Shown: positions 24,001-32,000 of the stretch, in pieces
How the letters are laid out: each line of letters begins with the position of its first letter
Numbering within the stretch: position 1 is the stretch's first letter
Assembly: GCA_002633005.1 (NCBI GenBank)
Contig: NMRA01000267.1
Location: 150,957 to 214,956, forward strand
From: Phoronis australis
Lineage: Eukaryota > Phoronida > Phoronidae
Reading direction: 5' to 3'
DNA length: 64,000 bases
Made by a program: the position numbers and the translations under genes
Notes under the pieces: model-generated
Told to the model about the DNA's origin: nothing
The model's input: only the letters and a program-made list of their open reading frames with translations
Databases searched by the model: none

Positions 24001-25813
24001 GTTTGGCATAGCTTTTCAAAATGTTTCACTTTGGCATGAGGGTTACCAAAAAGTGGTACCTTTAGGATTTCACGAGAAAAATTCACAAGTTGCATAAATC
24101 AAAAAAAAAAAAGAAAACAGTTTAGAAAACTGCAACAGCATTTTTAAGATTTCATCTTGAATTTTAACACCAAATGGAATTGGGTCATGTAAATGATACC
24201 GCCATTTTACTTTGAATGCTCTTAGGATTTTGCATGAAAGATTGGAATAAAGTCAAAAATCAATTTGTCTAGCCTTTCATTGTCATAAGGTCTCATATAA
24301 CCATTTACTTACTTGATGCAATGGGTGATTGAGCAAGGATCACCATGGGAACTAATCAGCGATGAGACAGATGTTAGTAAAACATCTCTAGACCAAACAG
24401 AGCAAACCAGACAGAAAACTGCACATGCAAACCAAATGAAGATTTACCTGAAAGACATACAGACTATCTGCAAGCGACTTGGACAGGAAGACGTCTATCT
24501 GTAAAAAGAACGATCCATCTTACTAATAGTTACACATACAGACCTAACAAATCCAGATTCTTATTTAGCAATCCTGGATTGCAAAACATACAAGTCAGCT
24601 CGCCAACCGAGAATTACAATGCCACTTTTTGTTGCCATTAACTTTTTCACCACCAGTAATATGTTCACCAATGTGACAGGTGATATAATGAAATATATCA
24701 ATCAGAGCGCCTCACTTGCTGAATTCCTGTTATTTCTGCAAAATTTGCTCATCTAAAACATGCGGTGACCAATTTCAATTTGTAGATACTCTGTTATAGT
24801 TGACATTCCAAAGCCTAAACCAGGCTTGTGGAGCACGACAGGTCTCGTCTAGTACCCAGCCGTTCGACTACACACAACTAAGTTCAATGAACCTCAAAGG
24901 CAACAGTTCACAAAATTTTAGGTGCGGTCATGAATCTGTGGGCCTGAATGAACTGCAGTTGTACTGTAACTGTGATGGATTCATGCCTGTTGCCAGTATG
25001 AAATGTATGGAGTGTGCAAGATCACCAGTAAATTGCAGGGAGCTAGAATCCCTTTCTAGGGATTACTACAGATTAAATTTTCACATACATAAACTGCAAT
25101 GAACATCTCACTAGAAAAACTGCAGGTTACCGTAGCAATACAAAGCCTTTACCACGTCATTCTGTAGAGTGAAGGTCAGCTACTCAGGTTTGAGTGTCAT
25201 ACCAAAGAAAGATAGCCTTGGCTTTAATGCCATGGTTACTTGCAAGACTATAGAAGTACACGGCAAATTATCGTAACTAAGTGGTTCAATTTTTGGGTAC
25301 ATGTAGAAACTAGTAGACAAAATTCATATCAAATTTTGCATTGATAGATTTGTCACTGAGCTTTGAAAAAGATAGCGATTAGCGTGTGCGGCAAATCCCC
25401 TGGCGCGAGCGGTAATATGGCTACTTGCCGATTTGGGCAACTGAACGAAGGACTCTTTGAAAAAAGTTTGATTGTGTGAGTATTTGAGCTGGCAAGAGTT
25501 AAAAACATCAACAGCCTACTAAGGCGTACCATATGTACAAATAGTACTTTTGCAACATGACCAATGACTTTGATGGTTTGATCAGCGTGAAGCGTAATTC
25601 GCCGGCGAAAGCTTCAGCGCATGAAGGTTGGAGAGCCTATGGGATGGAATCGTATCTACTAGGACATATAACAAAGCACATTAACTATGCGTTAAACTCA
25701 AAATTTCGTGAAGAACATTTCAATAATCGTTTCGAGCAAACATGAACACGGACATGAGATTAATAGGAAAATTATCAGAGAACCTCGTGAACAACTGGAT
25801 CGTCTTCGTCCAT
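6007..25813 (-). CDS. POLR3E: RNA polymerase III subunit RPC5 (POLR3E), complete, 17 coding exons
   Basis: RPC5 pairs with POLR3D (RPC4) as the TFIIF-like heterodimer of nuclear Pol III, acting in initiation and termination. Coding exons in transcript order: 25784-25813, 24448-24498, 23489-23566, 22812-22930, 21950-22032, 21553-21657, 20635-20807, 19694-19818, 18679-18770, 17453-17573, 17185-17266, 14042-14101, 13092-13195, 9791-9873, 8193-8689, 6787-6978, 6007-6060. All phases join, giving 682 aa (human 708). Exon 1 reads MDEDDPVVHE and exons 2-3 IDVFLSKSLADSLYVFQ then YPVRPATAPYED, the family N-terminus. Further landmarks are SKGEQIALNVDG, DKVDQKTKEQ, KDTFSPHSGVPADILCRGRD, the C-terminal winged-helix block LSLSELKKLFSLRL, and the end YCVTKGLMWYLKGTEP. 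Residues about 436-540 form a Ser/Arg/Lys-rich linker. The exon-1 donor (GTTCTC) and exon-14 donor (GTACGT) are weak; the exon-14 end was chosen for phase. Exons 12-13 occur twice (see duplication). Confidence 0.95.
6061..8192. other. POLR3E introns 15 and 16
   Basis: Non-coding apart from exon 16 (6787-6978). Contains a tandem duplication at about 6268-6355 (two copies of a 46-48 bp unit with ACAGGTACTTATAGCA) and a copy of a dispersed repeat at 7540-7960. Nothing else recognised. Confidence 0.55.
7540..7960 (+). repeat. dispersed repeat family R1, copy 1
   Basis: Shares ordered blocks with 23960-24290 and 61340-61740: TTTAGAAAACTG, CATTTT...GAATTTT-like, GAAATTTGG.CATG.TAT, ACTTTCAGAAAATA and GTCCTAC. 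A short 3' piece is also at 49790-49890 (GACTTGTCGATAAGGTCCTAC). Old and diverged; no coding capacity or clear ends seen. Confidence 0.6.
8193..8689 (-). CDS. POLR3E: POLR3E exon 15: basic/serine-rich linker plus first C-terminal winged helix
   Basis: The largest exon (497 nt, 165 codons plus 2 nt). The first two thirds encode a low-complexity linker with KPKRRRTTSRSRTKS and runs of S, G and D. Human RPC5 has a low-complexity but acidic/proline-rich stretch here, so composition differs while position is kept. The last third matches the conserved ..LSELKKLF.L.L.....PPGH.L.SG block. Acceptor CATTCAG at 8690-8696 and donor GTAGGA at 8187-8192, read on -. Confidence 0.85.
9610..9671. repeat. short tandem repeat, GAGTCAGCC units
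   Basis: Two and a third copies of a 22-26 bp unit containing GAGTCAGCC and GCAGGGCA, in POLR3E intron 14. Confidence 0.6.
9997..10061. repeat. 29-bp arm inverted repeat (hairpin), 7-nt loop
   Basis: Arms 9997-10025 and 10033-10061 pair over 29 positions with 27 Watson-Crick pairs, one C/A mismatch and one wobble on +. It lies in the intron between POLR3E exons 13 and 14. Could be a pre-miRNA-like hairpin or a palindromic MITE remnant. Confidence 0.7.
10240..10295. repeat. 14-bp tandem repeat TTGCTAGGGCATCC
   Basis: Four copies of a 14-bp unit, the first and last slightly diverged, followed by GGATGCC in inverse orientation. Confidence 0.75.
10439..10500 (+). ncRNA. candidate 62-nt hairpin RNA (miRNA-like), unproven
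   Basis: GCTGGATAGCTTCACAGATAC (10439-10459) pairs with GTGTCTGTGAAGTTGTCCAGC (10480-10500) across all 21 positions if three G-U wobbles are allowed; the loop is 20 nt. All three non-Watson-Crick positions are G-U on the + strand and A/C mismatches on -, so only a + strand RNA is perfectly paired. It is antisense to POLR3E. Length and stem fit a pre-miRNA, but no known miRNA seed is recognised. A chance or MITE-derived palindrome is equally possible. Confidence 0.35.
11013..11889 (-). mobile_element. DNA transposon fragment with ~150-bp terminal inverted repeats and THAP-like ORF
   Basis: Sequence 11008-11160 recurs inverted at 11742-11894 with only scattered mismatches, including AAGGCAACC, GGTT..TTATC and TCCGGAAGTGACGTTTTGGGAGGC. 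Both outer ends abut TTAA (11009-11012 and 11890-11893), a possible target duplication. The minus-strand frame 11622-11281 starts MPHCCCLPGCTHYG, like a THAP zinc-finger start. It runs to FRRCQVCGEGV and, after a frame change, CVAGHSGKWGSC, a Cys/His block seen ahead of the catalytic domain in THAP-linked transposase-like proteins. No catalytic domain remains, so the copy is internally deleted and broken. Confidence 0.65.
12740..12955 (-). mobile_element. fragment of CAGGGCTTGGAAT-family repeat
   Basis: Read on -, it begins CAAGGCTTGGAATTGTCCGC and runs parallel to the first 230 bp of the element at 28017-28508 (CGGAAACGCGGATTTCTGC, ATATTTCCGCGG, TTTATGTTTCGGAGGAACG). A second copy in the duplicated block is at about 15215-15412. 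Confidence 0.7.
13092..13195 (-). CDS. POLR3E: POLR3E exon 13, copy A
   Basis: 104 nt encoding LPADDVKAILEQM then RVKQGWEFVFDFDKAFTD. Its end AG joins A at 9873 to make Arg, continuing YPEVVERQEKVW as in human HPDVVQRQHMLW. Because 104 is not a multiple of three, splicing both copies in series breaks the frame. Confidence 0.85.
14042..14101 (-). CDS. POLR3E: POLR3E exon 12, copy A
   Basis: 60 nt, phase 0 at both ends, encoding MWKFRQSRFVVRKDITSVVK, matching human VMWKFTQSRWVVRKEV. The identical copy B is at 16522-16581. Confidence 0.85.
15572..15675 (-). CDS. POLR3E: POLR3E exon 13, copy B (redundant)
   Basis: Identical in sequence to 13092-13195, with identical splice sites. Likely the second haplotype of the same exon; if real it can only be used instead of copy A. 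Confidence 0.8.
16522..16581 (-). CDS. POLR3E: POLR3E exon 12, copy B (redundant)
   Basis: Identical to 14042-14101 with the same flanking splice sites. Together with copy B of exon 13 it adds 164 nt, which would shift the frame if both copies were spliced in. Confidence 0.8.
17583..17765. repeat. degenerate tandem repeat, ATTACATTAACATTGC units
   Basis: About five imperfect copies of a 33-36 bp unit (GCATTACATTAACATTGCATTACAAA...), directly upstream (in transcript sense) of POLR3E exon 10. Confidence 0.7.
18282..18490 (+). repeat. dispersed repeat family R2, copy 1
   Basis: Pairs with 20945-21160: shared CAACTTGTT, CTTCTGGGTTT/ATTTCTGGGTTT, TGTAGAGCCT, TCTTCCAAAG/TCTTTCAAAG, AAATCAC, GTTTGACTAA-type blocks in the same order. 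Both copies are in POLR3E introns. Confidence 0.55.
19411..19506. repeat. 27-bp direct repeat next to an ambiguous base
   Basis: ACACACCCGCACTCACAAACATCGCTG is present twice in a row, with a partial third start. The 'n' at 19506 lies 40 bp downstream. Unlike the other two, no long duplication flanks this n. Confidence 0.6.
20945..21160 (+). repeat. dispersed repeat family R2, copy 2
   Basis: See copy at 18282-18490. This copy carries an extra block of about 50 bp in the middle. Confidence 0.55.
23960..24290 (+). repeat. dispersed repeat family R1, copy 2
   Basis: Matches 61340-61740 and 7540-7960: TTTGGCATGAGGG, GATTTCA.GA.AAAA, TTTAGAAAACTGCAACAGCATTTTT, GGGTCATGTAAATGATACCGCCATTTT. Confidence 0.6.
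24499..25783. other. POLR3E intron 1
   Basis: No recognised feature. A 100-codon open frame at 24800-25102 (+) is Cys-rich but has no initiator context, splice partners or family resemblance I can name. The intron uses a weak donor, GAG|GTTCTC, at the exon-1 end. Confidence 0.5.
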
Positions 25814-26068
25814 GTTGTCGTAAGTCACTTTTGCGCATGCACAGGAAGTTAGCGCGTATTTTTATAAATGATTTGGTAATTTTTGCAACATTTTGACCAT
25901 TTGAGGGCGATAAGAAACGTTAATTTTTCAGCAGTTTAACATATGGATTTTTCAAACTGCCTTATGGGAAATATTTTCATTGCATTACAGTTTGATATTT
26001 AGATCACATGAGATATCATGTGACCAAACAGTGGCCAAGCGATCTATCTGCTGCGTTTGCCTTTGGCC
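25814..26068. promoter_or_regulatory. divergent promoter shared by POLR3E (-) and CLCN7 (+)
   Basis: Only 255 bp separate the two start codons. Next to POLR3E lie TGCGCATGCA (25832-25841, one step from the NRF-1 palindrome) and CAGGAAGT (25842-25849, ETS core), a pairing common in housekeeping bidirectional promoters. Next to CLCN7 are two inverted M-box E-boxes, TCACATGA (26004-26011) and TCATGTGA (26016-26023), 4 bp apart. No TATA box at a fitting distance is clear. Vertebrate CLCN7 is regulated by MITF/TFEB through such sites; function here is inferred. Confidence 0.75.
26004..26023. promoter_or_regulatory. paired M-box (MITF/TFE-type) E-boxes
   Basis: TCACATGA, then GATA, then TCATGTGA. 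Each octamer is the exact reverse complement of the other and contains CACATG/CATGTG. They lie 46-65 bp before the CLCN7 ATG. Confidence 0.6.
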
Positions 26069-29000
26069 ATGGCGAGCTCTTCGGATGAACGATCTCCCCT
26101 ATTAAGGAGATTTAGAGAAACAGGTACACCTCGCACGCACGATGGGGTGAGTGATTGTGTTCATTTTTGTCCTTAAGTTGGTTATTGGGTTAAAATGATT
26201 GATATCGCCAGATCATATAAGATAATAAGTAAAATAATGTCCATGTGACAGCAGTCACTGTGCCAAACAAAGTCACTCTCTGTCCTTGTCAAAGTTACTC
26301 ACTGTCACTGTGTCATCTGGTTTGTCAGACATTCAACTGGGCCAGCACATCTGGCACAGATGGTAGCCATCCAGTAGGGCTATACTCCAGAAGACCTCTC
26401 TCAATATGGACTGGGGTATCCAGTCCGATGTCATCATTATAGATTTTAGTAAAGCTTTTGACACAATACCTCACTCTAGACTTGTAAACAAAATTGATTT
26501 CTTTGTTGTCCTTGGCCGCACAGACTTACAATATTCTATAAAATTGTCCATCAGACCATCACCATTCCCGTTACCTATTTGTATCCTCCATTATTATAGT
26601 CTTGTTGTATTACTGCAGGTTCATTAGCTAGGACAGTAATACAACAGCTGCCCTCAACGTACTAATAACATATCCGCCAATTTTCAAAATCATCCTCAGA
26701 GCGGTTTGGTTGAAAGAAAGGCGAACGCCAAAAACAGAATCGAAAACTGTAAAAATTGCCACTAGGTGGCACAAAGTACCTCAAATTCACGGCATCCAAA
26801 AGCGAGAGGATGACATCATCTCGTTAATAGATGCCTATCTGCCAAATTTTATGAAAATCCTTTGAGGACCTCCAAAGATACAGTGGTAAGCGTAAAAAAT
26901 AATATTGCCACTAGGGAGCACAATGGCAGTCGGAGAGGTCTGAAATTCGTCATCATCCGTCGTCAGCTTGATATAACACACCTGCCAAATCTCATCCAAA
27001 TCCTGTAAGGGGTTTAGGAGATACAGCTGTGGACGCCAGAGTCCCAGACAGAGATGACCGCAATATGTGACCTCATACAAATATGTGGGCCCATAAAAAT
27101 AAAATTGGTGAGTTTCTAGACATCTGACCTACTATATTTTTATCTCCAACAGAAAGACAATCACTGAAAAGATGAGTCTTAAAGTGAAAGCGAGATCACA
27201 AGGCAGATCTATCTCATGTGGAACTTGAAAGTATAGAAGTGCTGAAATTAAACTTGTAATTGTGCTTTTTCTCCTCCGTTTCAAATGGAGGTGCAAAATG
27301 GAAATTAATATCTATTCTGGGCTTGAGATTCGTTGGCAAGACAAGAACATAACGACCATAATGACTGTGATCGCATTGGTGGATTACAGTGCCACAATGT
27401 GATGAGCACAGTCACAATGATTCGGGGTATACCCAGACCCTGAGAGCAAAATCCACAAACACAATTTTATGAGTACAACCAAAATGATTTGGGGTGTACT
27501 CAGTGCCTGAGAGCTGAATACACCAACACAATTTTATAGGTACACACCCAGAGCTTCAAAACTGAATACAGAAACACAAATTTATGAGTACACCCAAAAT
27601 GGTTTGGGGAGTACCCAAGCCAGTCTAGATGAAGTCCAGTCATGCAAGGCCATTCAGGTATACCCTTAACTTGACTTGACTGTGAGCTCTTTCACAAGGC
27701 TTCCTGAAACCCTGCATATCAATTGTTCATTTCCATGATAAAAGTTCAAACATGTTTTTTGTGTAATTCACAAAAAGTGGTCGTCATGTTCTTCCAACTT
27801 CCATCCTTTTGATGACAGTCAATCATATTGTCTTTTTCTCATTTTTTGTGAATGCTTGATACTGCTATGATGTGCAAGAATCAAGAATCTTTATTTAACG
27901 TCGTTCGAAGAACAAATGTATGAAATTAAAGACTGTTTTGTGTTTTTTGATGTATTAGAATCTTGGCTCATTCCCTCATGAGTACTTGGGAGTGCCAGAT
28001 TAACATACCATATATCAGGGCTTGGAATTTTCCGCGGAAACGCAGATTTCCGCTTTTTTCAAATGTTCTGTCCACGCATTTTATTATATTTCAGCGTAAA
28101 AAAATCGGATTTGATATAAAATTTTGGGCAAATTCCTTTCTTACCGCGGCGTTGCAGACGACGTTCACCTCGAAAAGCGGAAGTTGCTCTTTATGTTTCG
28201 GAGGAACGTAAATTGTCAACATTGCCGGGGCATCTGGGATAGCGTGGTGGGATTTTCAATGGCGTCTCGTGTTATTATAAACCGCGGCGACAAATACTAC
28301 GGCTATGCAGCCAAAAATGTGTGGGTTGGGAGTGGACGGATGAGCTAAAAGGACGCAGACGCATGCTACTGATGGTGGTAACGTTTTTTTTTTAGTCCTC
28401 CCGATTTTTGAAAGGTTCACATCGACCATATCAAGGCTGGGTAGCGCGCATGATTTGGGCCGTAAAAGTTTCCGCGTATTTTGTCATTGGTCATTCCAAG
28501 TCCTGGTATATAGAGGGACAAACTTCCCCCAAACCGACCCACTGAAAGAGGACCCCTTCTGAAGGGGGACCCCTTAAGATGAAATCATTAAGCATGGAAA
28601 AGACCTAGCTCAACATGAAAGGTTGTACGTTTTCCTAAATTGGGCCCTCTGTCCGTGAGTGACCCCTTAAGAATTTATCAAGAAAAAAATGAAAAAGATT
28701 GCCACTTGAATGTCATCAATGGCCCCCATTCCAAGACTGGGCCCCTAATTATGAAAGGATGAATAATTTCAAAAAACGAAATGTGGAGCAATTGATGCTA
28801 TCTGTTAGGTCACCAACTTTCCTCAAGTGAAACAAATGAAAAAATAGTGCGACAGTTGTCTTCATTACCCTTGCCAGAGTGAGGCCTCTGGAAAAAATAT
28901 ACCGTAATCGTTCGGGTTAACACCCATGCTCAGTTAACCGCCCACCCCCTACTTTAGGTGGATTTTCGATTTAACCGCCCACTGCTCAGTTAAGCGCCCC

Positions 29001-32000
29001 CCTACGATTTTTGAAGATTTCCAGTTAAGCGCCCATCCCGGACTTTTAAAGAATGAAGATTTAGCGCCCAGTGCTAAGGAAACGGTGATTCCCCGACTTT
29101 TACAAAAAGATCGATGATCACAATGAGCGTAACAACGCCGGGCCTTCAAGACGGTGGTTTAGCAATGTGAATTACAATACAAGTAAGGAGTTCTTGTCTT
29201 GGGTCATGGACTCACTTCAAAATATAATACTTTAACGTTTTTGTCACTTTATTTTCTTCCCATGTTTACAAAGTTTAAGAACGGCGCCGGCGTCAAAACC
29301 TCCGCTTTCAGCGACTTTGTCTGCCGCACTGAGTTTCGGTCTGCAGTGCACTAGATAAAATATATATTCGAAAAAATCAGGCCAGACAAATGTGACAATG
29401 GTTTTGCCAACCCTCCAAATTCTCTTAAGGTGGGAAGCTCTCGTATTTTGAAGAAATCTCACAACTCACGGAAAGATTTCAAATTCTCATTTTGATGAAT
29501 GTAACTGCCGGGTTGTAGAGGACGTGTGGCGACCGAAGGGACAGTACAAGTGCCTTACTGGGTTACCGATTTCGTTGCTGCCTATCGATTTCTGAATTCA
29601 AAGGTTGGCAATAATGTTTGTTTGTGTATGATCTTGAAGTAATAAAAAACAGCTAGTCAAATTTTGTTTTTTGCTTACTGCATCTCAGTCAAACTGGCGT
29701 TACCAGATTTAACTATTGTCGCTGGCTGTTCTTTATTTTTTCTTGCGTCAGCCCCCACGTATAAGCGTGACTGTGAAATATCGTTTCCACATCCCCTTTT
29801 TGCCATCCAGAATAATTTTGTTTATACATTGGCCAGTTTCTTACCATTCGAGTCTGAAATATCTACGACGTAGACTGACTGAAAATTGGCGATAGTGGGT
29901 AGGAGATGCACACAGCTAGCTACGGGCATGGGCTTAGGGAGCATCGAGCGGGAAATATCGGAATAGACTTGACATCGCAGTTTTGGGGAACATTGGCAAC
30001 GGAGGAATATCGTAAAGAACTGGGTCTTTCGTAACAACAGCTTAAAAGTACATAGTCACGCCCGTTTTTGTTACTTAGGGCTATTCTCTTTTGATGTGTG
30101 ACTTTGTAGTCATTTTGGTGCACGTGCGCAAGTTCCCACACTTTGCAGTGCATGTTACCTTGACATCAACATGTGATTGACAGGTGCTCACTCGTAGGCC
30201 CTACGTGCGTGCTGATTCCCGCCGCTATCTTTGGCCATAAAAAACGAGATGCATATTGGAAGAGGCCGTTTTATTACTTGACGGCATTTCCAAGTCACGA
30301 CTGTCAGCCGACTGAGACATTGCTTGCTAACAGCGAGACCGAACAGTGCCGCAGTGCGATAGGCCTATTGCAAGTGATATAAATAGGATAATCTGGACAT
30401 CTTGCATGAAAAATAAATGTTTTTCCACCACGAAGTTTGGTAAGGCGATTGTTTAAGAATGAATTGAAACATCGCTGTTTTGTGGCGTTTTATCACATAT
30501 TTATGTCGTGGCTCGAAATTTTATTCTTGATTGACGAGTAGCTCACGGCCGCTTAACACCGATTCTTGTCTTAGGCCTAATTCTTTGCCGAGCATGTTTG
30601 GCGCAACGGCAAGTGAGCAATGCCGGGCGGTCGAGATAAAACAGCTAGCCGCAGAACCATACGCTGAAAATGTCATTGAGTCACAGAGTGTCGACTATAA
30701 ACATCCTAAACACAAAAAACATCTGAATTAAGTTTTTCAAACTTTTATTACAACTCATTTTAAAACTGCTCTCAGACTATGAACTTGGCAGCTCAGTACG
30801 AGACTGCAACCATAAATTTGATGTCTGCTGTGACCTCTGCAACACGTGAAGCTTGCACGCGCGCACTTTAACAAGGTCACATCTTAAAATAGTTGCAATC
30901 CAAGTAGAGGCTGCGTGGTCACTGGTCGTCTGCGCTCTAGAGGGCAAAGTAACAAGACCGCAGGACGCCACGGGGCTATTACTCAGTAATTCTGTAAATT
31001 TAACAGTGAATAACTAATCTGAGGGCAAGAGAATCTTTGTTGGGATCATCCGCTGTTATGACATTTTTCTCGTCATGTGGCGACGTGAAGATAACGCTCT
31101 TTGAAAAGTACTACGCGTTCCGAGTACGAGGTAAGATTAACCGCCCAGGGCGGTTGCCTGTCGTAATAAGCGCCCATGTTCGGTTAACCGCCCACCCTGG
31201 ATTTCTTGAAATTTCACGTTTAAGCGCCCATGTCTGGTTAACCGCCCACCCCCGATTTTTTGGGTTTGCCAATTTAACCGCCCAGGGCGTTAACCTGAAC
31301 GATTACGGTAGTTTTGCATTCACAAAATTGTCTTATTGAATTTAAAAACCTCGCAAATTCAATACGCTCCACAAAAGCTGCACTTTACAAATGTTCTTGA
31401 TTTTTTCGAAATATGTGTATGCATGATTAAGTGTGCGATTTCAAGTGCGTTTAGGTGACCTATGCCGCAAAAAAGGAGGCCCCTAACAACAATGTCCTGG
31501 CTAGGACTATCAAAGGATAAGTCATGCACTGATAGTTGTCAAATTTTCTCTAGGCTTATGACACTTGAAAAATGTAAGGTTTGTGTGCCTTGGATCTTTT
31601 GTTCGTGAAGTGGCATAATTTCTCATAATGTTCTCAAAATGACACCCAGCGCGGGAGCTTGAGTGAGCCTCGACATATTTTCATGGATGTTAAATTTATG
31701 GTGTATCAAGAGTCATGTGGTATGTGTTTATAACTCAATGCATATATTTATGCATGCCTCATTTGATATCATTGGCTGTACTTTTTTACTTTCAATAGGG
31801 GTAGTCTATTACCTGTGGCGATGTAATTGCCTGTTACAGTCAATGTGCTTGTGGTCAAACGGAAACGTACAGAGGGTTATCACTGGTTATGGGGAGGGGT
31901 TGCGGGATTGATGATGAGATTTGCATTACTTCACAAAAGGTTTTGAAATGAATTAAAATTGCATTACCATAGCAACATTCGGTATGAAGGTGTGAATGTT

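Larger units (their letters stand above)
17574..24447. other. POLR3E introns 2-9 (non-coding stretches)
   Basis: Between the exons listed for POLR3E these introns (about 0.3-1.1 kb each) hold the two R2 repeats, an R1 copy at 23960-24290, a 27-bp direct repeat and an A-run at 24101-24114. No other gene or RNA was recognised. Confidence 0.5.

Noticed and set aside
24800-25102. 100-codon Cys-rich + strand frame in POLR3E intron 1
   Set aside because: No homology recognised, no splice or promoter context, single open frame of unremarkable length.
28015-28516. Exact 8-bp target duplication for the CAGGGCTTGGAAT element
   Set aside because: The flanks (CATATAT / GTATATAG) are both TA-rich but not identical.
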